DNA of 64,000 nt from positions 1 through 64,000 of the forward strand of contig NZ_BCST01000007.1 of the NCBI RefSeq assembly GCF_001571005.1, in the 5' to 3' direction. This document shows, in pieces, positions 42,512-51,123 of the stretch. Below the pieces are notes generated by a model. That model was given only the letters and a program-made list of their open reading frames with translations. It searched no databases and had not been told where the DNA came from. Position numbers and translations under genes: made by a program. How positions within the stretch are numbered: position 1 is the stretch's first letter; each line of letters starts with the position of its first letter. Origin of the DNA: Herbiconiux solani NBRC 106740 (GTDB lineage: Bacteria; Actinomycetota; Actinomycetes; Actinomycetales; Microbacteriaceae).

Positions 42512-43615
42512 TCACTCACCCCAGCAGATGTCGGTCGCCGCCTGCGAGGTGATGCTGTCCAGGCCGTCGACGGGGGTGTCGGTCACCAGCTGCGAGCCGG
42601 TGTCGAAGAAGTCGAGGCCGGCGCTGGTCTCGGGCTTGGTGCCGTCGGTGGCGAGCTTCGCGATCGCCTCGACGCCGAGCTCGGCCATCTTCACCGGGTA
42701 CTGCTGGGCGGTGGCGCCGATGACGCCCTCGGAGACGTTCTTGACGCCGGCGCAACCGCCGTCGATCGAGACCAGGAGCACGTCCTTCTCCTTGCCCGCG
42801 GCCTGCAGGGCCTGGTAGGCGCCGTAGGCCGCCGGCTCGTTGATCGTGTAGACGACGTTGATGTCGGAGTTCTTCGACAGCAGCGTCTCCATCGCGGTGC
42901 GGCCGCCGTCCTCGGCGCCGTTGGTGGCCTCGTTGCCGACGATCTCGTAGTCGCCGTCGCTGTACTTTCCGGTCGCCGCCTCGTCGCCGTTCTTCTCCGG
43001 GTCGGCGGTGTCGATGCCGAGACCGGTGAGGAAGCCCTGGTCGCGGTTGTAGTCGACCGAGACGACCTTGTCGTCGAAGAGGTCGAGCAGCGCGATGGTG
43101 GCCTTCTTGCCGCCGAGCTGGGCGGCGGTCCACTTGCCGATCGACTCACCGGCGGTGAAGTTGTCGGTGGCGAAGGTGATGTCGACCGCGTCGGCCGGGT
43201 CGGGAGCGGTGTCGAGGGCGATCACGAACAGTCCCGCATCCCGCGCCTTCTGGATGGCGTCGACCACCGAGGGGCCGTTGGGCGTGATCAGGATGCCCTT
43301 GTCGCCCTTGGAGATGGCGTTCTCGATCGCCTGGATCTGAGTGTCCTCGTCGCCGTCCTCCTTGCCCGCGGCGAGGGTGAGGTTGACGCCGGCCTTGTCG
43401 GCGGCCGCCTTCGCGCCGTCCTCCATGGCCACGAAGAACGGGTTCGAGGTGGTCTTGACGATGAGCGTCACGCCCACGTCGCCGCCCGAAGCCGAGTCTG
43501 AGCTACCGCCGGAGCTGCTGCTGCCGCTCGAGCAGGCGGCCAGACCCACGGATGCGACGAGGGCGATGGAGGCGAAGCTGCCCAGTCGGGCGGCAGTCGA
43601 TGTGCGATTCTTCAT
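42512..43615 (-). CDS. Sugar-binding lipoprotein of the ABC transporter (FrcB/RbsB type)
   Basis: A 367-residue periplasmic-binding-protein-like lipoprotein. A signal peptide ends in the lipobox VGLAAC, followed by a Ser/Gly linker; the mature part has VIVKTTSNPFFVAMEDGAK-like and ILITPNGPSVVDAI motifs of the ribose/fructose family. It captures the sugar outside the membrane. First gene of the operon; GAGGACTTCA precedes the ATG. An operator copy lies 38 bp upstream. Confidence 0.92.
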   Translation of the reverse strand: MKNRTSTAARLGSFASIALVASVGLAACSSGSSSSGGSSDSASGGDVGVTLIVKTTSNPFFVAMEDGAKAAADKAGVNLTLAAGKEDGDEDTQIQAIENAISKGDKGILITPNGPSVVDAIQKARDAGLFVIALDTAPDPADAVDITFATDNFTAGESIGKWTAAQLGGKKATIALLDLFDDKVVSVDYNRDQGFLTGLGIDTADPEKNGDEAATGKYSDGDYEIVGNEATNGAEDGGRTAMETLLSKNSDINVVYTINEPAAYGAYQALQAAGKEKDVLLVSIDGGCAGVKNVSEGVIGATAQQYPVKMAELGVEAIAKLATDGTKPETSAGLDFFDTGSQLVTDTPVDGLDSITSQAATDICWGE

Positions 43616-43652
43616 TGAAGTCCTCATTCTGCAATCGGGAGGCCTGTCGCCT

Positions 43653-43667
43653 CCGACAACGATGTCA
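43653..43667. promoter_or_regulatory. LacI operator copy 1 (ABC operon)
   Basis: CCGACAACGATGTCA, identical to the copy at 44847. A near-palindromic LacI-type site with a central CG, between the ABC operon and lacI-type gene. Confidence 0.75.
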
Positions 43668-43731
43668 GTGTCTAGGTATAGACGGGTCCGGCCGATAGAG
43701 TCAAGCCCGAGATGCAATCAGGGAGTGCGTT

Positions 43732-44772
43732 ATGACATCGTTATCGGGATCTGGGGTGCCTCGGAAGCGGCCGACCATGAAGAACGTGGCCGATCTCGCC
43801 GGGGTGGGCGTGAAGACGGTTTCCCGCGTGATCAACCAGGAGCGGCACGTCTCGGCCGACACGATCGCGAGGGTGATGCAGGCTGCCGAGCAGCTGCAGT
43901 ACCAGCCCGATGTGCAGGCCGGGAATCTTCGTCGGGCCGACCGGCGCACCGACACCCTCGGGCTTCTGGTCGGCAGCGTGGCCAACCCGTTCTCGGCCGC
44001 CGTGCACCGGGCGGTCGAGGATGCGGCCATCCATCGTCACGTCGCCGTGTTCGCCTCGAGCCTGGATGACGACCCCGAGCGCGAACGGGCATCGGTCGAG
44101 GCGTTCCTGCGTCGCCGGGTAGACGGGCTCATCCTCACCACGATCCAGCCCAGCCAGGCCTATCTCGGCCCGCAGCTCGAGCAGGGCATGCCCGTGGTGT
44201 TCGTCGACCGGCGGCCGAACGGCCTGGTCGCCGACACCGTGCTGACCGACAACCTGGATGGCGCGGCCCGCGCGACCCGGCACCTGCTGGGGGCGGGTCA
44301 CCGCCGCATCGCCTTCCTCGGCGACAGCGGGGACATCTACACCGCCAAGGAGCGCAAGCGCGGGTATCTCGAGGCTCTGCGGCTTGAGGGCGTAGCCCCG
44401 GACGCCGAGCTCGTGATCGAGAATCTCGGCGAAGAAGTGCAGGCCGAGGCCGCCGTGAACCGGTTGCTCGCGCTGGCGGATCCGCCGACCGCGATCTTCA
44501 GCGCCCAGAACCTGATCACGATCGGGGTCATCACGGCGCTCCGCGCGCACGGGGCCTCCGAGCGGGTCGCACTGGTCGGTTTCGACGACGTTCCGATGGC
44601 GTCGCTGCTCTCGCCGGCGGTGACCGTGATCGCCCAGGATCCGACGGCGATCGGCGCCATCGCGGCGCGTCAGATCTTCGCGCGGCTCGACGGGAACGCG
44701 GAGCCGGCGCAGGACTTCATCGTGCCGACCCGGCTGATCGAACGCGGCTCGGGCGAGATCCGCCCCGTCTGA
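43732..44772 (+). CDS. LacI-family repressor of the fructan locus
   Basis: A 346-residue regulator: HTH at residues about 16-40 (MKNVADLAGVGVKTVSRVIN), hinge LQYQPDVQAGNLRR, and a periplasmic-binding-protein-like effector domain. GGGAG lies 6 nt before the ATG. It lies between the ABC operon (divergent) and the GH32 gene (downstream). Operator copies at 43653, over its own start at 43733, and before the GH32 gene at 44847 predict control of all three units and autoregulation; the inducer is probably fructose or a phosphate of it. Confidence 0.93.
   Translation: MTSLSGSGVPRKRPTMKNVADLAGVGVKTVSRVINQERHVSADTIARVMQAAEQLQYQPDVQAGNLRRADRRTDTLGLLVGSVANPFSAAVHRAVEDAAIHRHVAVFASSLDDDPERERASVEAFLRRRVDGLILTTIQPSQAYLGPQLEQGMPVVFVDRRPNGLVADTVLTDNLDGAARATRHLLGAGHRRIAFLGDSGDIYTAKERKRGYLEALRLEGVAPDAELVIENLGEEVQAEAAVNRLLALADPPTAIFSAQNLITIGVITALRAHGASERVALVGFDDVPMASLLSPAVTVIAQDPTAIGAIAARQIFARLDGNAEPAQDFIVPTRLIERGSGEIRPV
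43733..43747. promoter_or_regulatory. LacI operator copy 2 (own start codon)
   Basis: TGACATCGTTATCGG, the inverse of the other copies with one mismatch. It begins within the ATG of the repressor gene. Confidence 0.6.
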
Positions 44773-44802
44773 CCGTCGCGAAAAGTTGTTCAGAACCGCC
44801 CC

Positions 44803-44832
44803 TTGAATTGTCCGGTGGACAGTCCGTAGTGT
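44803..44832 (+). promoter_or_regulatory. Promoter of the GH32 gene
   Basis: TTGAAT (44803-44808), 18-bp spacer, TAGTGT (44827-44832). The spacer contains the inverted repeat TGTCC-GGT-GGACA (44809-44821), different from the LacI site, hinting at a second regulator. Confidence 0.55.
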
Positions 44833-44846
44833 CGCCGACATCCACA

Positions 44847-44861
44847 CCGACAACGATGTCA
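44847..44861. promoter_or_regulatory. LacI operator copy 3 (GH32 gene)
   Basis: CCGACAACGATGTCA, identical over 15 bp to copy 1. It lies just downstream of the predicted transcription start, a roadblock position. Confidence 0.75.
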
Positions 44862-44893
44862 CCCCTGTGACACGCGCATCGAAGGGCGTCCAC

Positions 44894-47800
44894 GTGCACC
44901 ATCAGAAATCCCATCCGCAGCCTCGCCGACAGCGATCCGCGACGACGACGAGGGCCGCTGCCGTCGTGGTCGCGTCGGTGCTCGCGAGCGCCGGCCTGCT
45001 CGCCGCGGGCCCCGCGACCGCCGCGCCGGCGACCGCGAGCCCGGCCGTCGCGAGCCCCGCATCCGTCAGCCCCGCGTTCGCGCGCCCGGCCGTCGCGAGC
45101 CCCGCATCCGCCGCCGCGCTCGCCGCAGCGACAGCTCCCGCGCCGCCGGCCGAGCCGTACCGCCCCTACCTCGGCTACAGCCCCGAGAAGAACTGGATGA
45201 ACGACCCCAACGGCCTGGTCTACTACGAGGGCGTCTACCACCTCTTCTACCAGTACAACCCGTTCGGCACGATCTGGGGCAACATGAGCTGGGGTCACGC
45301 CACCAGCCCGGATCTCGTGCACTGGACCGAGCAGCCGCTGGCGATTCCGCAGGATGCCGACGCCGACATCTTCTCGGGCTCGATCGTGGTCGACCACGAC
45401 AACACCTCGGGCTTCGGCACCGCCGAGAACCCGCCCCTCGTCGCGATGTACACCTCGGCCTACAAGACCGGCAAGCAGGCGCAGGCGCTGGCCTACAGCA
45501 CGGATGCCGGGCAGACCTGGACGAAGTACGCCGGCAACCCGGTGCTCGACCGCGACTCGAACAACTTCCGTGACCCGCACATGTTCTGGTACGACGGCGG
45601 CACGCCCGAGACCTCGTACTGGGTGGTCGTGACGGTCGAGGCGACCGAGCACCGCGTGCTGCTCTACCGCTCCGACGACCTGAAGAACTGGACCTACCTC
45701 AGCGACTTCGGCCCCGCCAACGCCACCGGTGGCGTGTGGGAGTGCCCCGACCTGTTCCCGCTGCCGGTCGACGGCGACCCGGCCAAGACCAAGTGGGTCA
45801 TGGTCGTGAACCTCAACCCGGGCGGCGTCTCGGGCGGCTCCGGCGGCCAGTACTTCGTCGGCGACTTCGACGGCACGACCTTCACCTCCGACACCACCCG
45901 TTCGGACGACTCGGTGCCCCCGGGACAGCTCTTCGCCGGCTTCGACGACGGCAGCTACGACGGCTGGACCGTGGCGAACGAGCCCGGCAACTGGAAGAAC
46001 GGTCCGTTCGGATCGGCTCCGGCCGCCGGTGCGATCGACGGCCAGCAGACCGTGACCGGCCAGATCGGTGAGGGCCTGATCAACGGCTTCAACGACGGCG
46101 ACTGGCCGATCGGCACGGTCACCTCGCCCGACTTCACCGTCTCGTCGCGCACCATCAACTTCCTCGCCGGCGGCGGCAAGCACCCGCACATCGAGGGCGG
46201 CCAGCTCGGCAACGAGGCGCCCGCGGGCAGCGAACTGCTCTTCGACGGCTTCGAATATCCCGGAACCGAGAGCCTCGCCGACCACGGCTGGACCTTGACC
46301 GGTGACTTCACGGCGGCCCGCAACCCCTCCACCAACGGCGGCGACTACGCGATCGGCGCGAAGCGGATCAACACCTGGGAGGGCGGGCCGAACGGCGACG
46401 ACAATACCGGCACGCTCACCTCGGGCGCCTTCACGATCGACAAGGACTACGTGAGCATGCTCGTCGGCGGCGGGAAGCGCGACGCGGCGAGCGGCCAGAC
46501 CCTCCAGGTCGAGCTCGTCGTCGACGGCGCCGTGGTCGACACCGCGTCGGGCGAGAACGACGGGGCGCTCAACTGGAAGAGCTGGGACGTCTCGGCCTAC
46601 CAGGGCAAGCAGGCGAGCATTCGGGTGAACGACCAGGCGACCGGCGGCTGGGGGCACATGACGCTCGACAACGTCGTGCTCGCCGACTCCCCGGCACTCG
46701 TGCGCAGCAGCGAGACGACGGTGAACCTCGTCGTCGACGGGCAGGTCGTGCGCAGCACCACCGGCAACGACAGCGAGGGCCTCGACTGGAACTCCTGGGA
46801 CGTGTCGGAGTTCGCCGGACGCACCGCGCACATCACGGTCGTCGACAACAACCGCGCCGGCTGGGGGCACATCCTCGCCGACCAGTTCGTGTTCTCGGAC
46901 GAGCCGGCCACGCCCCGCATCCGCTCGTACGACTGGCTCGACTGGGGCCGCGACTACTACGCCGGCGTGACCTACGACAACGCACCCGACGGCAAGCGGA
47001 TCATGGTGGCCTGGCTCAACAACTGGGACTACGCCAACCAGATCCCCACCGGTCAGTGGCGGAGCGCCATGGCGCTGCCCCGCGAGCTGTCGCTCCAGAC
47101 GGTCGACGGCACACCGAAGCTGGTGAGCGAGGTGGTCGACCAGGTCGACGGCCTGTCGAAGCCGTTCGCCGCGGTCGCGGTGCCGGCCGGCCCGGTCGCC
47201 GAGGGCGAGACCGCGCTGCCCGTCGGTGACGTGGGGGCGGTGTACCGAGTGGATGCCGTGCTGAAGCCGGGCACCGCGTCGCGTTTCGGGCTCGCGTTGC
47301 GGACGTCGGAAGACGGCACGCAGTCGACACCGCTCGTCTACGACACCGCATCCGGAACCCTGCAGCTGGACCGCACCGCGTCGGGAGACGTGGCCTTCAA
47401 CCCGACCTTCGCCTCGGTCGAGAAGGCGCCGGTGGCGCTGGACGCCGACGGTCGCCTGAAGCTCGAGGTCTACGTCGACAACGCGTCGGTGCAGGCCTTC
47501 GCCCAGGGCGGGTCGACGACGATCAGCGACCAGATCTTCCCGGATCCGTCGTCGACCGGGATCTCGCTGATCTCGACCGGCGGCTCGGCCGAGATCGAGA
47601 GCCTCACCGTCACGCCGCTCTACGGCGGGATGTACGACCCGCAGCGGGTGCTCGCGGTTCCCGGTGCGCCGGGGGCGGTGGTCGCCGAGTCGACGGAAGC
47701 CGGGACGGCCAGCGTGAGCTGGTCGGCGCCGGTGGATGACGGCGGGTCGCCGGTGACGGGCTACACGGTGCGTGCTGTCGGTGGCGCTGCCTCTGCTGGC

Positions 47801-48199
47801 GGCAGTGCCGCCGCTGTCGCCGCCGACGGTTCGGTCGTCTGCCAGGTGACCGGCACCTCGTGCCAGGTCACGGGATTGGCCGCCGGTTCGACGGTCGCGT
47901 TCACGGTCACGGCGTCGAATGTCGTGGGAGACGGGCCGGCCTCGGCGGCCAGCGCGGCCGTCGTGGTCGCGGGCCCGTCGGTGGGTGGAACGCCGTCGCC
48001 GACGCCCGCTCCGTCGTCGTCCGCCGACCCGTCGAGCCCGGCATCCGCTGCCGGGACCGGCGGTAACGGGGGGAACCTCGCCGCGACGGGCGCGAACGGG
48101 ATCGCCAGGATCGGCCTGGCGGCTGCGGCGCTCGCGCTGCTCGGCGGCGGGGTGGCGCTTCGTACGCGCCGGCGCCGCGCATCCCGTCCGACCGTGTGA
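44894..48199 (+). CDS. Cell-wall-anchored GH32 fructanase (levanase/inulinase type)
   Basis: About 1101 residues. A signal peptide (TRAAAVVVASVLASAGLLAA) leads into the GH32 propeller with nucleophile D104 (NDPNG), D227 (RDPHMFW) and acid/base E283 (ECPDLF). Around residues 338-675 an insert interrupts the propeller; it resumes at YDWLDWGRDYYAGV. The insert ends in two related segments with WGHM and WGHI motifs. A GH32 beta-sandwich, an FN3-like domain, a Pro/Ser linker, LAATG (1062-1066), a membrane helix and RRRR follow, so a class E-type sortase anchors it. GTG 44894 follows GAAGGG; GTG 44867 is an alternative. Confidence 0.9.
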   Translation: MHHQKSHPQPRRQRSATTTRAAAVVVASVLASAGLLAAGPATAAPATASPAVASPASVSPAFARPAVASPASAAALAAATAPAPPAEPYRPYLGYSPEKNWMNDPNGLVYYEGVYHLFYQYNPFGTIWGNMSWGHATSPDLVHWTEQPLAIPQDADADIFSGSIVVDHDNTSGFGTAENPPLVAMYTSAYKTGKQAQALAYSTDAGQTWTKYAGNPVLDRDSNNFRDPHMFWYDGGTPETSYWVVVTVEATEHRVLLYRSDDLKNWTYLSDFGPANATGGVWECPDLFPLPVDGDPAKTKWVMVVNLNPGGVSGGSGGQYFVGDFDGTTFTSDTTRSDDSVPPGQLFAGFDDGSYDGWTVANEPGNWKNGPFGSAPAAGAIDGQQTVTGQIGEGLINGFNDGDWPIGTVTSPDFTVSSRTINFLAGGGKHPHIEGGQLGNEAPAGSELLFDGFEYPGTESLADHGWTLTGDFTAARNPSTNGGDYAIGAKRINTWEGGPNGDDNTGTLTSGAFTIDKDYVSMLVGGGKRDAASGQTLQVELVVDGAVVDTASGENDGALNWKSWDVSAYQGKQASIRVNDQATGGWGHMTLDNVVLADSPALVRSSETTVNLVVDGQVVRSTTGNDSEGLDWNSWDVSEFAGRTAHITVVDNNRAGWGHILADQFVFSDEPATPRIRSYDWLDWGRDYYAGVTYDNAPDGKRIMVAWLNNWDYANQIPTGQWRSAMALPRELSLQTVDGTPKLVSEVVDQVDGLSKPFAAVAVPAGPVAEGETALPVGDVGAVYRVDAVLKPGTASRFGLALRTSEDGTQSTPLVYDTASGTLQLDRTASGDVAFNPTFASVEKAPVALDADGRLKLEVYVDNASVQAFAQGGSTTISDQIFPDPSSTGISLISTGGSAEIESLTVTPLYGGMYDPQRVLAVPGAPGAVVAESTEAGTASVSWSAPVDDGGSPVTGYTVRAVGGAASAGGSAAAVAADGSVVCQVTGTSCQVTGLAAGSTVAFTVTASNVVGDGPASAASAAVVVAGPSVGGTPSPTPAPSSSADPSSPASAAGTGGNGGNLAATGANGIARIGLAAAALALLGGGVALRTRRRRASRPTV
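45039..45110 (+). repeat. 27-bp direct repeat in the GH32 N-terminal linker
   Basis: Two identical 27-bp copies (45039-45065 and 45084-45110) start 45 bp apart and each encodes PAVASPAS. They lie between the signal peptide and the catalytic domain, an Ala/Pro/Ser linker likely to vary in length by slippage. Confidence 0.8.
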
Positions 48200-48231
48200 C
48201 CCACAGTGTGACCCGCGGGTGACACCCACGA

Positions 48232-48259
48232 GGGCCGGCGTCGAAAGGCGCCGGCCCTT
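48232..48259 (+). terminator. Terminator after the GH32 gene
   Basis: GGGCCGGCG / CGCCGGCCC, a perfect 9-bp stem with an 8-nt loop, followed by TTC. It lies 33 bp after the stop codon. Confidence 0.75.
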
Positions 48260-48287
48260 CGGGGTCTCCGGCCACCGGCCTTCCGGC

Positions 48288-49139
48288 TCAGGCCCTCCAG
48301 GTCCAGTTCGTGCGGTCGTAGAGGTGCGCGAAGCCGGCGCGGCGGAGGTTGCGGTGCGAGGCGTCGTCGGGCGAGGCGCTGGTCTCGGCCGAGACCACTC
48401 GGCAGCCCGCGTCGGCCGCCGCCTGCACGCGTGCGGCCACGAGCGTGCGCTGGATGCCCCGCCGGCGGTGGGAGGGCAGGGTACCCCCGGTGTTCAGCGA
48501 GGCGGCCTCGCCGATGAGGTGCACGGCTCCCGCGCCCACGAGGAGGTCGCCGTCCCAGACGCCGATCACCCGGGCGACGGGGTCGGTGATCGCCGAACGG
48601 AGCATCGGCGTCAGGTCGGGTTCAGCCATCCCGAACGCCTCGCGCACGATGTGCTGCCACGCCGGGGCGTCGTCGGCGACGAGGGTCCGCACCTCGAGAT
48701 CGGCAGGTGGTTCGGGATGCTCGGCGAAGGCCGTCGTCGACCGGGCGAACTTGGCCCACGCCGACGACGGTGTCAGCCCGAAACGCCGGCTCGTCTCGTC
48801 CCAGTCGCGCGGGAGGGCCGAGGGGGCGATCGTGATCGTGCCCTCCTCTTTTCCGGAGGATCGGAACACCTCGACGATCTCGCCGATCAGGTCGGCGTCG
48901 ACCGGGTCGCCGGGCCCGAATCCCAGCGCCTTCGTCCAGTACCCCGAGGGGTCGTCCCGCATGGCGGTGACCACCCCGCCGCCGATTTCCTCCGTGCGGA
49001 TGCCGAGGTCGCGCTCGGTGCGCTCCGGAACGCGCGCGAGGAAGCGCCGGAAGTACTCCGCCTCGGCCTTCTCGACGAGGCGGGTCGTGCGGGCGTCAGG
49101 AAGAAGGGTCACGGAAGTTCCAGTCGGGTCGATCGTCAC
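48288..49139 (-). CDS. GNAT-family N-acetyltransferase
   Basis: About 283 residues. The C-terminal half carries the GNAT core: VIGVWDGDLLVGAGAVHLIGE, then LPSHRRRGIQRTLVAARV (acetyl-CoA pyrophosphate loop, R-R-G-I-Q-R) and SPDDASHRNLRRAGFAHLYDR. The N-terminal half is a degenerate second domain. GTG 49139 has no good ribosome-binding site; GTG 49112 is an alternative. Substrate unknown. Confidence 0.82.
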   Translation of the reverse strand: MTIDPTGTSVTLLPDARTTRLVEKAEAEYFRRFLARVPERTERDLGIRTEEIGGGVVTAMRDDPSGYWTKALGFGPGDPVDADLIGEIVEVFRSSGKEEGTITIAPSALPRDWDETSRRFGLTPSSAWAKFARSTTAFAEHPEPPADLEVRTLVADDAPAWQHIVREAFGMAEPDLTPMLRSAITDPVARVIGVWDGDLLVGAGAVHLIGEAASLNTGGTLPSHRRRGIQRTLVAARVQAAADAGCRVVSAETSASPDDASHRNLRRAGFAHLYDRTNWTWRA

Positions 49140-49213
49140 GGGTCGGTGCCGTCGCGGTCCGGGTGCTCAGGACGACGTGCTTCGAACCTTTCATAGGTGG
49201 ACGGCCCGGGACA

Positions 49214-50392
49214 TCAGTAGTTTCCCTGAACTTCACCGTCGTCCAGTCCCGCGAGCCAGTTCCCGATCGAGGCATTTCCCTCGGGCGTCGCCAGCAATCG
49301 GTTGAAGGTCGCGCGGATGGCGAGGGCCGACGGATCGGCCGCCCTGATCAACGCACTCTGCGTCAGGGTGGAGGTGCGGAGCGCCTCCCCGAAGGCGCGA
49401 CGCTCGACCGCGTAGTCGTCGAGGACGTTCTCGGGCTGCGAACCCCGGACGAAGGCGGCAGCCCGCCATCCCAGCCCCATCGCATCCTGGATGCCGGCGT
49501 TCAGGCCCAGCCCGCCGGTAGGCCAATGGATGTGCGCCGCATCGCCCGCGAGCAGCACCCGACCCCGCCGGAACGTGGCCGCGAGACGATTCGCGTCACC
49601 GAAGCGGGAGAGCCAGGAGGGGTCGCGGAGACCGAGATCCGTTCCGGTCATCCGCTGCACGAACCCCCTCAGCGTCTCGAGGTCGAGTTCCTCGTCGGCC
49701 GACTGGTGCTCCGGGTCCCAGCCGGTGAGCCGGTGGCGCCCATCGGGCAGGGGCGCGACGATGAGCGCACCGTCCGGCCTCACGATCCGGGTGCCGGGCG
49801 CGGGCGGGGCATCGAGGTGCACGTCGCCCACGAAGCCCCAGGCCGAGCTGGCCTCTCCCTCGAACGGGATGCCGGCGAGCTCGCGCACCGCACTGCGGCC
49901 GCCATCGCTGCCGACGGCGAGTGCAGCGTCGAGGTGGTGGGTCCGCCCGGCCTGCAGATAGGTCACGGTCACGGTCGAGTCGGTCTGATCGAGCCCGGTC
50001 ACCTCGGCGCCGGTGCGGATGTCGACGCCCAGACCGCGTGCCCGCTGCTCGAGGAGGGCTTCGGTCGTGGTCTGAGGGATGAGCAGCATGTAGGGGAACT
50101 GGGTGGTCAGCGTGTCGAAACGGACGCTCTGCTCGAGCAGGCCGAAGTGCCACGCGGGCACCGGGCGGCCGGCGGCGAGGAACGGTTCGACGGCGTCTCG
50201 GAGCGCCAGGATCTCCAGGGTCCTCGGCATCATCCCCAGGGCCCGGGCGTGGGGGGAGCGCTCGACCCGCTTCTCGAGGATCACGGCGTGGACGCCCGCA
50301 AGAGCGAGTTCGGCGGCGGCCCAGAGTCCCGTCGGTCCGGCGCCGACGATCACGACGGTGTTCGAGGTGGGGTGTGCGGTGGGGGTGGTCAT
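49214..50392 (-). CDS. FAD-dependent monooxygenase (PHBH class)
   Basis: A 392-residue flavoprotein hydroxylase: VVIVGAGPTGLWAAAELALAG binds the ADP of FAD, AVGSDGGRSAVRELAGI is the second signature, and LLAGDAAHIHWPTGGLGLN the third. It lacks the thioredoxin-like C-terminal domain of the longest members. It should hydroxylate an aromatic or polyketide substrate with NAD(P)H and O2. Divergent from a TetR gene that probably represses it. Confidence 0.92.
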   Translation of the reverse strand: MTTPTAHPTSNTVVIVGAGPTGLWAAAELALAGVHAVILEKRVERSPHARALGMMPRTLEILALRDAVEPFLAAGRPVPAWHFGLLEQSVRFDTLTTQFPYMLLIPQTTTEALLEQRARGLGVDIRTGAEVTGLDQTDSTVTVTYLQAGRTHHLDAALAVGSDGGRSAVRELAGIPFEGEASSAWGFVGDVHLDAPPAPGTRIVRPDGALIVAPLPDGRHRLTGWDPEHQSADEELDLETLRGFVQRMTGTDLGLRDPSWLSRFGDANRLAATFRRGRVLLAGDAAHIHWPTGGLGLNAGIQDAMGLGWRAAAFVRGSQPENVLDDYAVERRAFGEALRTSTLTQSALIRAADPSALAIRATFNRLLATPEGNASIGNWLAGLDDGEVQGNY

Positions 50393-50478
50393 GGCGCGCG
50401 GTGTCCGATCGTTCGGGTTAAATTCGATATAGGGGCATGTTATGAATACAAAGCTGTGTAATGACTTAGGGTGATCTC

Positions 50479-51123
50479 ATGGCATCCCGTGCGTACACGT
50501 CGGAACGGCGGGCGATCGGCGCGGCGCGGACGAGGTCGGACATCCTGCAGAGTGCGCTCGCTCTGTTCGCCGAGAACGGCTATGCCGCCGTCACGATGCC
50601 GCAGATCGCCGAGCGTGCCCGCGTCTCGATGGCGACCGTGTATTCGGCGGTGGGGAGCAAACCCCAGCTCGTCGTCGCCCTCTACGACGAGGCCGTGGAG
50701 GATTCGGTGGCCGACGCCGCGATGCGCGTCGTGGCCGAGGCGACGACTCCCGCAGAGGTGGTGCTGGCGATCGCGCACGGCACCCGATCGCTCTCCGAGC
50801 GGCACCCGTGGCTGCTCGGTGCCCTCTACGACAACGCCGGAGCCGAGCCGGTGATCGCCGACCGTCTCGCGGCCGCCCTCCGTGATCTGCGGGAACGGAT
50901 GGAACAGGCCGCATTGCGCATCGAGGCGCTCGGTGGCGCCGACGACCAAGACGTGCCCGAGATGACGACCATTCTGCTGTTCTACTTCGGCGTCGCGCCG
51001 TGGCGCTCGCTGCGTGACGCCGGCTGGTCCTGGGACCGGGCCGAGCAGTGGCTCGCCCTGCAGGCGATGCGAGCGCTCGGTCTCGGTCTCCCGGACGCTC
51101 AGCGCGGGCGGGTCACCCGGTAG
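50479..51123 (+). CDS. TetR-family transcriptional regulator
   Basis: A 214-residue TetR protein: ILQSALALFAENGYAAVTMPQIA and VSMATVYSAVGSKPQLV form the HTH. AGGGTGA precedes the ATG. In the divergent region an ATTC-N18-GAAT dyad (50422-50447) in AT-rich DNA is a possible operator. Its end overlaps the convergent acetyltransferase gene by 25 bp. Confidence 0.9.
   Translation: MASRAYTSERRAIGAARTRSDILQSALALFAENGYAAVTMPQIAERARVSMATVYSAVGSKPQLVVALYDEAVEDSVADAAMRVVAEATTPAEVVLAIAHGTRSLSERHPWLLGALYDNAGAEPVIADRLAAALRDLRERMEQAALRIEALGGADDQDVPEMTTILLFYFGVAPWRSLRDAGWSWDRAEQWLALQAMRALGLGLPDAQRGRVTR

Noticed and set aside
44717-48229. 1170-codon minus-strand frame
   Set aside because: Antisense to the GH32 gene, which has clear catalytic motifs; the frame has no domain and biased composition.
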